From Rostrohypoxylon terebratum (taxonomy: Eukaryota > Ascomycota > Sordariomycetes > Xylariales > Hypoxylaceae): 54,930 nt of DNA. Shown one piece after another: positions 1 to 9,114 of this stretch; position 1 is the stretch's first letter; each line of letters begins with the position of its first letter. Location: contig MU386001.1 in the NCBI GenBank assembly GCA_022497145.1, positions 1 to 54,930 of the forward strand, read 5' to 3'. The notes below the pieces were generated by a model. That model did no database searches. It saw nothing but the letters and a program-made list of their open reading frames with translations, and was not told the origin of the DNA. The position numbers and the translations under genes are program-made.

Positions 1-92
1 GATTACACTTGACCTCTACGATTACTGTTACCTTAAAATCAAGACCCCCTTATGAAGCTATACTTACTAAGCCTAAGTATAGGTTCGTCACA
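1..92 (-). repeat. Truncated solo-LTR copy at window edge
   Basis: Reading the minus strand from 92 towards 1, this begins TGTGACGAACC, the 5' terminus of the LTR that lies complete at 20839-21169. The two copies match at 90 of 92 positions without gaps, and both differences are transitions. The rest of the LTR lies outside the window, so it cannot be told whether it is a solo LTR or the end of a full element. Confidence 0.85.
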
Positions 93-458
93 CCTCCCCC
101 TGGTTTAATGGGGAAGCTGACGACATCAATGGCATTCAAACTTAGAAGTCAATTCAACGTTCAGATACGATAGCCGTGAAGACTTGAAGTTACATGTGCA
201 GAGATGTGCAAGGTTTGGTAGAACTCGTGATTGTCAACATAGACAGGCGCCAAAGGCCTGTAATCAGATGGGGTAAGTGTGATTTCAGTTTGAAATTTAT
301 CTAGAATATAATACAACTAATAAGATCCTTTCTATATCATACAGAATTCTTCCTGTAGTCTTACAAAAGCCTAACTCCGAATGTCCAAGCTTTCTCTGCT
401 AGTCCTAGAGGGTTTGTGGGTCTATCTATGTAGAAGGAGTGATATTTGCTATTTGCAA
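93..458. other. Intergenic spacer
   Basis: About 370 bases between the LTR end and the stop of the SLATT gene. No coding signal or repeat recognised; it would hold the 3' flank of the minus-strand SLATT gene. Confidence 0.5.
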
Positions 459-1259
459 TCAAGGGGCAGACGGTTTCAGCGGTTTTCCAGCAGTGTCCTG
501 CTCGTCACTTGAATCAGGCTGATGGACGTAGAAGTCAGGGCTGTTATTTTCTACGCTCATCTTCGCTGCGTTATAGCGTTTGAAGGCGCTTTCAACCAGG
601 AGACCGACTTCCTTTCTATCCCGCCCGATGACGCCTACAGCAAGAAGTGCCTCGGTCTCCTCAATCCAGTCTTGTAATCTTCTGAAACCGACACGGTCTT
701 TCTCCATTCTCTGAGGCTGCCCTGAGCCCTTGATAAGAGCCAAGACACCTGCTAGGATGGTGTTGACAGCACCGAGAACTGTAACGAGTGTTTCGTATCG
801 GCCGGAGGTGGGGCCGATGGCTGTTAACGCTGCACCGATGACAATCTGGGCGAAATAGCAAAGATAGAGAAATGCAGTGAGTAAGGCATGTTGGACACCT
901 TTGGTATGCTGAGCATTTATCACGGATTTGTAAATGCCGATCGCGGATTGGCGTCCTTCTTCAAGGGTACCACTGTCAGTAGCCTCGCGGTGGTAGTTTA
1001 TTCCTAAAGCTTGACGAAATATTTTGAGATTTTCATCATTAGGACCTCGAATGGCAAGGCCAGCTGGGGCTCCCCAAGATAGATTGGTAACTGTTTTGAT
1101 GGGTGCTGGGTCGGTTGGGGTAGGGTTCGCTGGGGAAGGCTTTTGAGGTGAACTGGGGGCTTTTGATGACTTAGGAGCGGAGGGTGATCCAAGTTGAGGA
1201 ACGGATGTCCTTGACCCCGGAGTCAAGAGAGGGGAGTGTACGTCTTTAACTTCAGACAT
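459..1259 (-). CDS. Fungal SLATT-domain two-TM membrane protein
   Basis: Single exon, 266 aa, starting at the ATG at 1259. Residues 1-60 are rich in Pro, Ser and Thr and look disordered. From about residue 58 (LSWGAP, then FRQALGI) the sequence follows the fungal SLATT pattern: a soluble stretch, two hydrophobic helices (around HALLTAFLYLCYFAQIVIG and YETLVTVLGAVNTILAGV), then a basic helical tail with QRMEKDRVGFRRLQDWIEE. SLATT proteins are the 2TM effectors first described next to nucleotide-sensing systems in bacteria. The fungal branch is common in accessory regions and its function is unknown. It probably sits in a membrane. Family recognition is by eye from the helix pair and flanking motifs. 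Confidence 0.75.
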   Translation of the reverse strand: MSEVKDVHSPLLTPGSRTSVPQLGSPSAPKSSKAPSSPQKPSPANPTPTDPAPIKTVTNLSWGAPAGLAIRGPNDENLKIFRQALGINYHREATDSGTLEEGRQSAIGIYKSVINAQHTKGVQHALLTAFLYLCYFAQIVIGAALTAIGPTSGRYETLVTVLGAVNTILAGVLALIKGSGQPQRMEKDRVGFRRLQDWIEETEALLAVGVIGRDRKEVGLLVESAFKRYNAAKMSVENNSPDFYVHQPDSSDEQDTAGKPLKPSAP

Positions 1260-2943
1260 GATTGAGATTTTTAATAGAAGCTGTTAAGAGGTAGTGGCCT
1301 GTATCATTAGCACCTAAAGCCGTAGAAGCTTATTTATGTTGGAATTATAGTTATTCGCTCTTGGCCTTGGAAGTATGGAGTTCCTAGTCATCTACCTATT
1401 TATATGAATCTCCCTGGCTAAAACCTAACCTTTGGGAGCCATGTGAAAGGTCTCACCGGATATAAATGATCACGCTCTGATGTTACATTGTGTGTATCTA
1501 GTAATATTCTCGTTTCCAGTAGGCGTGATCGGTCCTACGATTCATACTCATCATATCAATTTTTGATGATATTCAAGCGATGCTGACATAATTGAGAGGC
1601 CATCGTTGGGGCTAAAAAGAGAATTGATGACGTTGATCCTTTCGCGATTTTACGCCGTATTGAGGCAAAGCAGGCACACAACCGATCAAATCTCACCAAC
1701 AATAGTGTAGGATCATTGCCCCAAGACAATCGTAGGGCTGCAGGAGGCAGAGCCGAATGTAGGTAATACCTAACTAGTAGGTAAGATATTACTAGGCATA
1801 TCCATGGATGGTGGCTACGGAGCAGACAACCTAGAAGGCTTAGCTAACATTTCTGTTATGATAGGGATTCCATCGTGTGAAGTTAGTGGCTCATTCACGA
1901 AAAGCTTTCGCCCTCCACTCCTAGATTAGATACACTCGGGTCGTGTGATCAGGCACCCTTGCATGGAATAAATACCCGCACGTGTCCCATGACATTTTAT
2001 ATCACACAAGTCAACTTCTTGACTGCACTTTCCTAGTCGACGTGAAGATTTAGAATACGACGAGATGCAACCGTAGGAGCTACGCCTCCAGGAGCAGAGT
2101 GTATGACTGCGAGAATTTATCATCTCTCGTTATAAAATGATGTACCTAACAAATAATCCTAGCCTGGATGAGGGGCTAGGCAGTCAATTCTTATTTCAAA
2201 GGGAAGTACCTACTTTCTATTCTGGTGAAATCGTAAGAATTCCAACGAAAAGGCTAGTTACACTATGAAAAGGGGTGAGGATCTCAAGTCTCGCACCTTA
2301 CCTTGATTGCGACGATGCCAATATATACTTCAAGCTTCATTTCTACTCTCCAGGAACCGAACCAACAATAACAACCAAAAAATGATGAAGACAATACTTT
2401 CCACAAGACAAATAATTCTTGTAAGACTTGTTTCGAACTTCCCGATAAGAGAGTGCCACTTGCTCTCCGGAACCCTAGTCGAGGGTTGAGAAAGGTACCT
2501 CCAAGGGGGCATGTGATTATACCACCGGGGGGGCTTCCACCCATTGTCTCCAAGATAACTACGTCGAAGTTCTAACACCTACTGCATTCCCAACTATATA
2601 AGTGCTTCATTGAAATTCTTCGTTGAAATTATTGCCTTTCGTACTTTATAGGAAACTGCTTTATCTGACCTGGACTTGAGAGACGCTATAACCCTATCCC
2701 TAACCCCAGATCTGACTGAGTAATCATGTGCGTTACTAATCACAGTTCGCTGACATAATGAAAGAGTACTTAGTCATGATTTTCCCCACTCATCGAATTA
2801 GGTAAGCACGAAGTACTTGACTGGACTGTATACCTATTCCAAAGATCAGGCAATGATATGAATGATTAATATGATCAGTTCTCATCGACGAGAACCTGTG
2901 GATCATCGTGGTTTCTCTTAGAATCATTGAAAGTCTCGTCCGT
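1260..2943. other. Intergenic region without recognisable genes
   Basis: About 1.7 kb. Only short overlapping ORFs without protein character are present, such as two overlapping minus-strand frames around 2284-2578. It would contain the SLATT promoter at its left end. I see no RNA gene or repeat in it. Confidence 0.5.
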
Positions 2944-2954
2944 CGGCAATGCCG
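2944..2954. promoter_or_regulatory. CGG-N5-CCG palindrome upstream of the SDR
   Basis: TCGGCAATGCCGA has CGG and CCG half-sites in inverted orientation with a 5-bp spacer, 167 bp upstream of the SDR start codon. This is the classical site geometry for a dimeric Zn2Cys6 regulator. The same arrangement recurs at 4768, 7924 and 9053. Confidence 0.6.
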
Positions 2955-3120
2955 AGATAAGCTACGGGATGCGGCGGTCGCTCCGACGAGTTTATATATT
3001 ATCGATAAGTGATTTGTCCACATGTCAAACCATATACTATGATGTGGTATACTGCTTGGACGAAACTATAGCCGTTTGTATTAATAGAGAACCTCACATT
3101 AAAAGTCCATACGACAAAGA

Positions 3121-4309
3121 ATGGCTTCTCTCGGTATAACACAGTTGTTCAGTGTGAGGGGCTACGTCACAGTCGTGACTGGGGGAAGCTCTGGTCTCGG
3201 CTTCATGATCTGCAAGGTACTTACTTATATTTCAGACACCCAATTAATTTCTTCGAGGCTTATAGTAAATAGGGTCTGGTAACCAACGGCGCAAAAGTTT
3301 ATGTAGTCGCGCTACCGTCCGAGCCGATAGATGACCGGGTCGCTGAATTATGCGAACTCGGCAAAAGCTCCGGCGGGACGGCCGTGGGGTGAGTCTGCAC
3401 GCCTATAGGAAGTAATTATACACTCACACTATAGTCGCAGCATCGCCTGTGATGTCTCATCAAAGCAATCGATATCTGAGCTCGCGGCAAAAATTTCGCA
3501 ACTAGAACATTCCCTGGACCTGCTCGTCTCTAATGCCGGAATCAGACGAGATCCTCCCATCTTATGTGATGTTCAGAAAGCACCTCTTGATGAATTGCAA
3601 GCATCTATGTGGTCGTCTAAACATTCAGATTGGAGCGACACCTTCAGTGTGAATACCACTGCCCACTATTTCATGTCGGTCGCATTTCTGCCCTTGCTAG
3701 CAAAAGCGGCGGAAAAAGATCGAGCCAGCGGCCGCGGCTCCATCGTTGTGACTAGTTCATGTGCGAGCATGCACAATGTCACAAATGTCGACTGTACGTA
3801 TCATCCGAGTTTCTACCCCTTCCCAAAAGTCTTGAGACTCAAAATTTCCTCGTCGGAGTGGCTCTAGAGGTTTTGTTGTTGAGACATGTCTAAGACACCT
3901 TAACATCCCCCGCTAAAAAGAAACTGCTGACCCCTGTTGTTCTAGTAACATCCTACGCTGCGTCTAAAGCTGCAACTGATCATCTAGTCAAGCTACTCGC
4001 TGCAAAGTTCAGTCGGTGGTACGTAAGATGCAATTCAATCAACCCAGGATTCGTTCCTAGCAAGATGAACCCGGTTGGCGAGGAAGGAAATGTTTTCAGT
4101 AATTTGTTCGACAAGGTCCCAGCACGGAGGGCTGGGGACGATTTGGATATCGCGGCAGTCGTCATTTGGTTGACTAGTCGCGCTGGTGTAAGTTGAACAG
4201 CGCTATAAAATGAGAAAACTGCCTACTAACTCGATCATTACAGGCATACGTTGATGGAATATCTGTTTGCATAGACGGGGGTCGCATTTTACTTGCTAAT
4301 GGACAATAA
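3121..4309 (+). CDS. Short-chain dehydrogenase/reductase (cluster gene)
   Basis: Five exons: 3121-3216, 3273-3388, 3435-3793, 3946-4187, 4244-4309, giving 292 aa. NAD(P)(H)-dependent oxidoreductase of the classical SDR fold. The cofactor motif TGGSSGLG is near residue 22, followed by the NAG motif (SNAGI), the catalytic serine in VTSSCAS, and the YAASK active-site Tyr/Lys at the start of exon 4. The C-terminus AYVDGISVCIDGG is the usual SDR ending. The second acceptor could also lie six bases further on, which would remove two residues. Introns are 46-152 bp, and a CTAAC branch site precedes the last exon. It points towards the amidase and carries the shared palindrome upstream, so it belongs to the same predicted regulon. 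The substrate is unknown. Confidence 0.9.
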
Positions 4310-4767
4310 GTAAACGCCACGGTCGCTAAGGGGGATAACTGAAAATTGTCCTGGGGACTCATTTCCAAGCAATGGAGCGCTATAATTATAAAAGGTTACC
4401 AGCGAGAAACTACCTAAAGGTTCAAAGCCCATTACCAATCCATACAGTGGGTTATAACGAGCAGTAGCGAGCACAGCCGTATTTCCAGGTTCCTTTCAGG
4501 GCTCGAATAGTGGCAAAATGCGGGGTAACGAAATCGCAATTAGAGGTATTGTACTGCCCAGGTGGGCTATTGTACCCTAGTCTAATAGTATCCCATCCAT
4601 TGTATGAATCGTTGCTCTAGCCTAATATTTCACCTACAATGAGATATCCTTAACCTTCATTTGACACTATGAAAAGACAATATCTCAAAGTAAATCTTCT
4701 TGGCAATGTCGCTATTGCCTCACGAATCTTCTTGGTTTCGCCAATTCCTCTAGAGTTACGATAGTGT
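4310..4767. other. Intergenic, SDR 3' flank and amidase promoter
   Basis: No coding content recognised. The stretch ends at the palindrome 134 bp upstream of the amidase. Confidence 0.5.
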
Positions 4768-4778
4768 CGGTTCGCCCG
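4768..4778. promoter_or_regulatory. CGG-N5-CCG palindrome upstream of the amidase
   Basis: GTCGGTTCGCCCGAC has inverted CGG/CCG half-sites with a 5-bp spacer, 134 bp before the amidase ATG. It carries the same flanking T and A as the sites at 2944 and 7924. Confidence 0.6.
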
Positions 4779-4911
4779 ACAAGGTGGGGTAAGTAGCATT
4801 TCAGGGGTAAATACTAGGTAGGTCGCCAGTTAGTCTCGGCATTTCGATGGTAAATACCCTTACCAACATACATCATACTCTTTATGACAGATATTGACCA
4901 TATTCGAGAAG

Positions 4912-6658
4912 ATGTCAATTGTTTCCATTGGAGGACAAGGCCAGTATGTTATTCCTTCAGATAGACCTTTGTAACATCATCTAACTCTTCTGTAGGTCTG
5001 ATCTAAGTGAAGATGATGTCCATCAGCTAGCCGCAAGTTTAGGGGTCGGAATAACCAATCCCATTGATGCTTCCGACTACCTTGTCCTCTTGAGATCACT
5101 GGAGTCGATACTGAAGCACATCAGAGATGATGTGTCAGATTATATCCATCCCGAGCTTAGACCACAGCCCGTAGTGATTGGATCTCGAGAATATTGGAAG
5201 CCAGGTAACGACGATAACCCGCTAAACGCGTGGCGATTTCAATGTAATCTGGAATCATGCAGTCCAACTTCTAAGCTATTAGAAGGTCGTACAATAGCAG
5301 TCAAGGATAACATCTCAATCGGTGGTTTGCCAACAACATTAGGGACGTTTACCGAGGTCTTATCACCTGATGGTTCTCTCCCAGTATCCCCGATTGACTC
5401 TTCGGTGGTCGGTCGTATACTGTCGGCTGGTGGAATTATCAGGGGTTCTTCAACTTGCGAGAACCATTGCGCATCTCCCTTGTCCTTTACATCTGTCAGC
5501 GGCCCTGTGCACCATCCACTTCTTCACGGATACACATCTGGTGGAAGTTCAAGTGGTTCTTGCGCGCTTGTTGCGGCGCATGTATTGAAGCAACAGGGAC
5601 TGGGACTAAACTGGGGAGATACGGTCGAACTCGCAATTGGTAGTGACCAAGCAGGATCAGTTCGAATTCCAAGTTGTTTTAGTGGTGTCTTCGGCTTAAA
5701 ACCGACTTTTGGTTTGGTCCCGTATACTGGGGCAGCCTCTATGTCACCCATGATCGATCATCTAGGGCCAATTGCCCCATCGTTAGAGGGAATAGCAACA
5801 CTATTAAAAGTCATGGCTGGGTATGACGGGCTGGATCCTCGAATGACACCTGAATCTCCCCTGAAAGATCAAGTGAAGGATTATCCCCAGATTCTAGCAA
5901 ATTTTATGCAAACCGAAATTCTCCCCGGTAACCAAGGGCAAAAACCCCTTACGGTTGGATTTTTGACAGAATCTTTTACTGTCGCGGGATTGAGCCCGGT
6001 GGTACGCGACACCGTTCGTCTCGCGGCAAAATCCTTCGAAGCCGCGGGGGCCGTGGTTAAGGAGATGTCTATTCCATTTCATTCCGAAGGTCCTATCATT
6101 TGGACTGCGTCAACTCGGCCGTCAATGTCCCAGTCTCTCTGCCAGGGTAAAACAGGCGGCCATCTGTCCTATCTGCCCCCACACCTGCAACCACAGCCTC
6201 TCACTCAACAAACTTTTGACTTGCAAGCCGGATCTAACCCTGCTTTAGTCAATATCATGTTGAGTGGCCAATATGCGCATAGTCGGTTTGGATCATGGGT
6301 TGAGGCAAAGGCTCACCGCAAAGTTTTCGAGCTCCGATCGGCATACGATAAAGCGCTGGAGGAAGTCGACGTGCTGATAACTCCTTGTGCCCCGACTCTT
6401 GCTATGTCAAATCCAAATCCCGAGGCAGGAATCTTGGAGAAACTCAGTAGCTCTATCGGAGTGACTAGTAATACCTGTCCGTTCAACGTGACTGGTCATC
6501 CGGCACTCAGCGTACCTTGTGGATCAGCAGCGCCTGTTGAGCGCCCCGATGTCGAACTTCCGATTGGGATGCAGATCATCGGAAGGAGATGGGAAGATGA
6601 CATGGTTCTAATAGCGGCAGCATTATTCGAAGAGGGAAGAAGAGTTGTAAAGATATGA
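4912..6658 (+). CDS. Amidase-signature family hydrolase (cluster gene)
   Basis: Two exons, 4912-4943 and 4996-6658, 564 aa. The 32-nt first exon is inferred because the long ORF otherwise starts inside a continuous helical segment, and a GTATGT...TAG intron joins it in frame. Amidase-signature enzymes hydrolyse C-N amide bonds with a Ser-cisSer-Lys triad. All three are visible: Lys in GRTIAVKDN (about residue 114), the glycine/serine-rich GYTSGGSSSGS (about 190-200), and the nucleophile in GSDQAGSVRIPS (about 232). The C-terminal NVTGHPALSVPCG is also typical. Length is normal for a stand-alone fungal amidase. There is no signal peptide, so it is probably cytosolic. It lies between the SDR and the divergent hydrolase/RidA pair, which suggests a nitrogen-containing substrate. 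Confidence 0.92.
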
Positions 6659-6761
6659 AGGACACCTATGATACTCTATACTCAGATTAACATATAGGTA
6701 TAATTGAGAGACACTTAGGACACATGTAATCAGGTAGTCATGTTTCTTCGTATTGGGTTTT

Positions 6762-7754
6762 CTATCCTAGGAATTCTCCTATTCTTCCATTGATCCACTC
6801 TATATCCCGAGGGCTAATTCCTGACCCCGCCGTATGGCCCCAAACCGACGGTATTATCTCGCATTTTCCATTTGGCAGCAGACGCGCTTCCTTTTCGCTC
6901 GCACCCCAATTAAAATATTGGTCGGTACGTGACGGCAAAAGTAACACGCGAGCTGTGATTTTTGACAACGCAACCTCCAATGATCCATCCCAATCAGGGT
7001 TGCATACCGAAATGTCACCCCGCTGCCACATCCCTAGCATCACCAACAGATCCTCGGGGTCCCAACCCCGATAGCCGCCAACGGTTATGGCATAATCCCA
7101 TTCACTCAAAGTCTGATACCCTAATTCTCGATAGAGCTCGTCGTCAAACCACGCAACGCTCGTGAGCCAAGCTGAGTAGGCCTTGCCAAAGGCGCGAAGA
7201 CCGCGGGGTGCTTCCAATATCCCGACCTCTTTCCTCCCAGCAACGTAGTCTGCAGAATTCTCTAATGCGGCCCTAGGTCCTTCCAAGAACTGATAATTAT
7301 GTCGACTTGTTCGCGCAGACGAACAGATTATGACAGCATTTTTAACCACCTCTGGATATAGGGCTAACCAGTGATAAGCAGTTTGTCCTCCCATGGAAAA
7401 ACCCACTATGACATCGACAGATGTGATACCAAGACCTTGGGTAAGCAGGTGATGCTGGGCGCGAACGCAATCACGATATTCAATCGTGGATGGGAATCCC
7501 AACTTGTTGGATGGACTAGATGATTCTCCATTGCCCAACAACGCGACCACGATGACCCTATAATCGCTCAGTGCGCCCTGGGTAAAATTCCATGTCGATT
7601 GAATCCTGCCTCGAAAACACGTTGGAATCAGGGCCGTCTTTTTCGCGCCTTGGTTGAATTGTTGGTACGCCAAGCGAATGTCTAGCGTAGTCCCGTCCTG
7701 AAAAGAAAAGTTTGGTATGTCGAAGAACTCGATTTCACTATTCGAGGAAGCCAT
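6762..7754 (-). CDS. MetX/homoserine-acetyltransferase-like alpha/beta hydrolase
   Basis: Single exon, 330 aa, ATG at 7754. The alpha/beta-hydrolase catalytic set is clear: nucleophile elbow GFSMGGQ (Ser about 120), acid Asp about 278 in PSRTDQYF, and His about 307 in VWGHTAGSG. The overall layout follows fungal proteins annotated as homoserine acetyltransferase family, with LAYQQFN near the N-terminus and SMGG as the elbow. The CoA-acyltransferase function is not assured: many such fungal homologues are plain hydrolases or acyltransferases of secondary pathways. It ends 104 bp from the stop of the amidase (convergent). Its start faces RidA across a 418-bp shared promoter carrying two CGG/CCG palindromes, which implies co-regulation. 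Confidence 0.85.
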   Translation of the reverse strand: MASSNSEIEFFDIPNFSFQDGTTLDIRLAYQQFNQGAKKTALIPTCFRGRIQSTWNFTQGALSDYRVIVVALLGNGESSSPSNKLGFPSTIEYRDCVRAQHHLLTQGLGITSVDVIVGFSMGGQTAYHWLALYPEVVKNAVIICSSARTSRHNYQFLEGPRAALENSADYVAGRKEVGILEAPRGLRAFGKAYSAWLTSVAWFDDELYRELGYQTLSEWDYAITVGGYRGWDPEDLLVMLGMWQRGDISVCNPDWDGSLEVALSKITARVLLLPSRTDQYFNWGASEKEARLLPNGKCEIIPSVWGHTAGSGISPRDIEWINGRIGEFLG

Positions 7755-7890
7755 CTTGATTCCACAATTCAGAGCAAATTTCGAAAAGACACCTATGAGA
7801 AATCAGAATATTTCATTCGATGCGGAGTCCTGCTCGTTGAATACGACGTGGTGTACAAGCCGAGGTCTTTTTCGCGTGTAACTTTCGCGT

Positions 7891-7902
7891 CGGAAATATC
7901 CG
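7891..7902. promoter_or_regulatory. CGG-N6-CCG palindrome
   Basis: TCGGAAATATCCGA has inverted half-sites with a 6-bp spacer, one base longer than the other sites in this cluster. It lies 22 bp from the N5 site, so the pair may be a tandem binding region or a weaker site. Confidence 0.45.
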
Positions 7903-7923
7903 ACAAGGGCCTATCGGCAGTTT

Positions 7924-7934
7924 CGGAGGGTCCG
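7924..7934. promoter_or_regulatory. CGG-N5-CCG palindrome in divergent promoter
   Basis: TCGGAGGGTCCGA lies 170 bp upstream of the hydrolase start and 239 bp upstream of the RidA start. Geometry and flanks are the same as in the SDR and amidase promoters. Confidence 0.6.
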
Positions 7935-8172
7935 ACCAACGTGAAGTTCATTATGTAACTTGGATATACCTCCTAACATTCGATAATAAGTCAAGTCTAC
8001 CTTAGAAATGGTGTCCTATTTAGAAATCCAAGGCCATCTTCACATTGAATATAACATTTTAATCTCCTTGTTATCAATCGACGACCGTTTGTGACCACAA
8101 ATTTCAGATTTGCGCCTGAGTATCCGCCCCACACATCTGCTCGATTCCATTTTCACACCTAAACTCCTGAAC

Positions 8173-8631
8173 ATGGCTCCCAACGGCGACGTCTTCTTGC
8201 TCGACCCCAGCACTCCCCCTGGGGCAACACGATACGCTCATGCCCGCATCGCGCCGGCCTCAGCTCACCGTACCATCTACGTCTCGGGGATAGCAGCGGT
8301 GACGCCTGATGGAAAGCTCGAAGGAGCGACAGAGAATGCAGATGGCACTTGGGACCTGGACATCCGAGCTCAGACAGCTGCTGTCCTACGAAGAATTGAC
8401 TCTATTATCCGCGGCGCAAGCAACGGCAAAGGTGATATCCACAACGTCATCGATTCAGTTGTCTACCTAACGGATATGAAGGCGCATTACGGGGGAATGA
8501 ATGAGGAGTGGAACAAGATATTCGCCGACCGCGTAAGCGCCCCAGCTCGCGCTACTATCGGGGTCAAGGAGTTACCAAACCCTTCGTTTCTCGTTGAGAT
8601 CAAGGTGGTTGCGGTGGTTGATTTTGAATAA
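8173..8631 (+). CDS. RidA/YjgF family deaminase, 2-aminomuconate deaminase-like
   Basis: Single exon, 152 aa. The ATG at 8173 (MAPNGDVF) is chosen because the open frame upstream has no ATG. RidA-fold proteins hydrolyse reactive enamines/imines to ketones plus ammonia as trimers. Typical features are the YVSGIAAVTPDGK strand, LDIRAQTAAVLRRIDSIIRGA helix, ADRVSAPARATIGVKELP with the conserved Arg that anchors the substrate carboxylate, and the terminal VEIKVVAVV. The insertion around GATENADGTWDLDIR resembles the fungal 2-aminomuconate-deaminase subgroup rather than the housekeeping mitochondrial form. There is no targeting peptide. In context it may clear an aminoacrylate- or aminomuconate-like product released after the amidase step. 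That role is inference. Confidence 0.9.
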   Translation: MAPNGDVFLLDPSTPPGATRYAHARIAPASAHRTIYVSGIAAVTPDGKLEGATENADGTWDLDIRAQTAAVLRRIDSIIRGASNGKGDIHNVIDSVVYLTDMKAHYGGMNEEWNKIFADRVSAPARATIGVKELPNPSFLVEIKVVAVVDFE

Positions 8632-9052
8632 TGCGCGGAAGGTTACATAGTTGGCATCTAGTAGGTAAATTAACAACGTATACAAATCATCTGATTCATC
8701 ATTATCAGTAGAATCAAGTCACTCTTTGCGTGAAGTATGATGGGTATCGAAAAGGGGTCACTCCCTACTTGTAACTTACGTAAGCCGGCGCCCCGATTGT
8801 GTACCCTTCCTGATTAGGAAGTTTCCAACCCGGTCGGTAAAAGCTCGGGGTCTCGCTTGTGCTACCCCGGACCCGGCTATCATGTTCGGGATCGTATTGT
8901 GGAGTTCTAAGCTCCACAACTAGTGCTAGCTGGAGATAACTGTTCTAGATAACATAGCCCTGGAGACCTGCTTAGATAGGAGCCTACCTAGTACCTAGTA
9001 AATACTGTAGCCTGTAGCCTCCATCCCTTTACCCCTCCGTCAAATTAATTTT
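8632..9052. other. Intergenic, upstream region of the regulator gene
   Basis: GC-rich stretch with several isolated CGG/CCG triplets but no coding signal seen. It leads to the palindrome at 9053. Confidence 0.45.
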
Positions 9053-9063
9053 CGGAACATCCG
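9053..9063. promoter_or_regulatory. CGG-N5-CCG palindrome in the regulator's own promoter
   Basis: TTCGGAACATCCGC has inverted half-sites with a 5-bp spacer, only 52 bp upstream of the regulator ATG. It suggests autoregulation. The outer flank differs by one base (C instead of A) from the other three sites. Confidence 0.55.
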
Positions 9064-9114
9064 CACTTCGGTCGTATTCATTACCAGCTAGGTAGGTATT
9101 CACTGACAAACATT

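Larger units (their letters stand above)
7755..8172. promoter_or_regulatory. Divergent promoter between hydrolase and RidA genes
   Basis: A 418-bp region between two outward-facing start codons. It contains CGG-N6-CCG at 7891-7902 and CGG-N5-CCG at 7924-7934. A single activator bound here could drive both genes. Confidence 0.6.

Noticed and set aside
2284..2578. Two overlapping minus-strand ORFs with a hydrophobic patch, considered as a possible RiPP precursor
   Set aside because: No signal peptide at the N-terminus, no repeated core and no Kex2-type sites; looks like chance.
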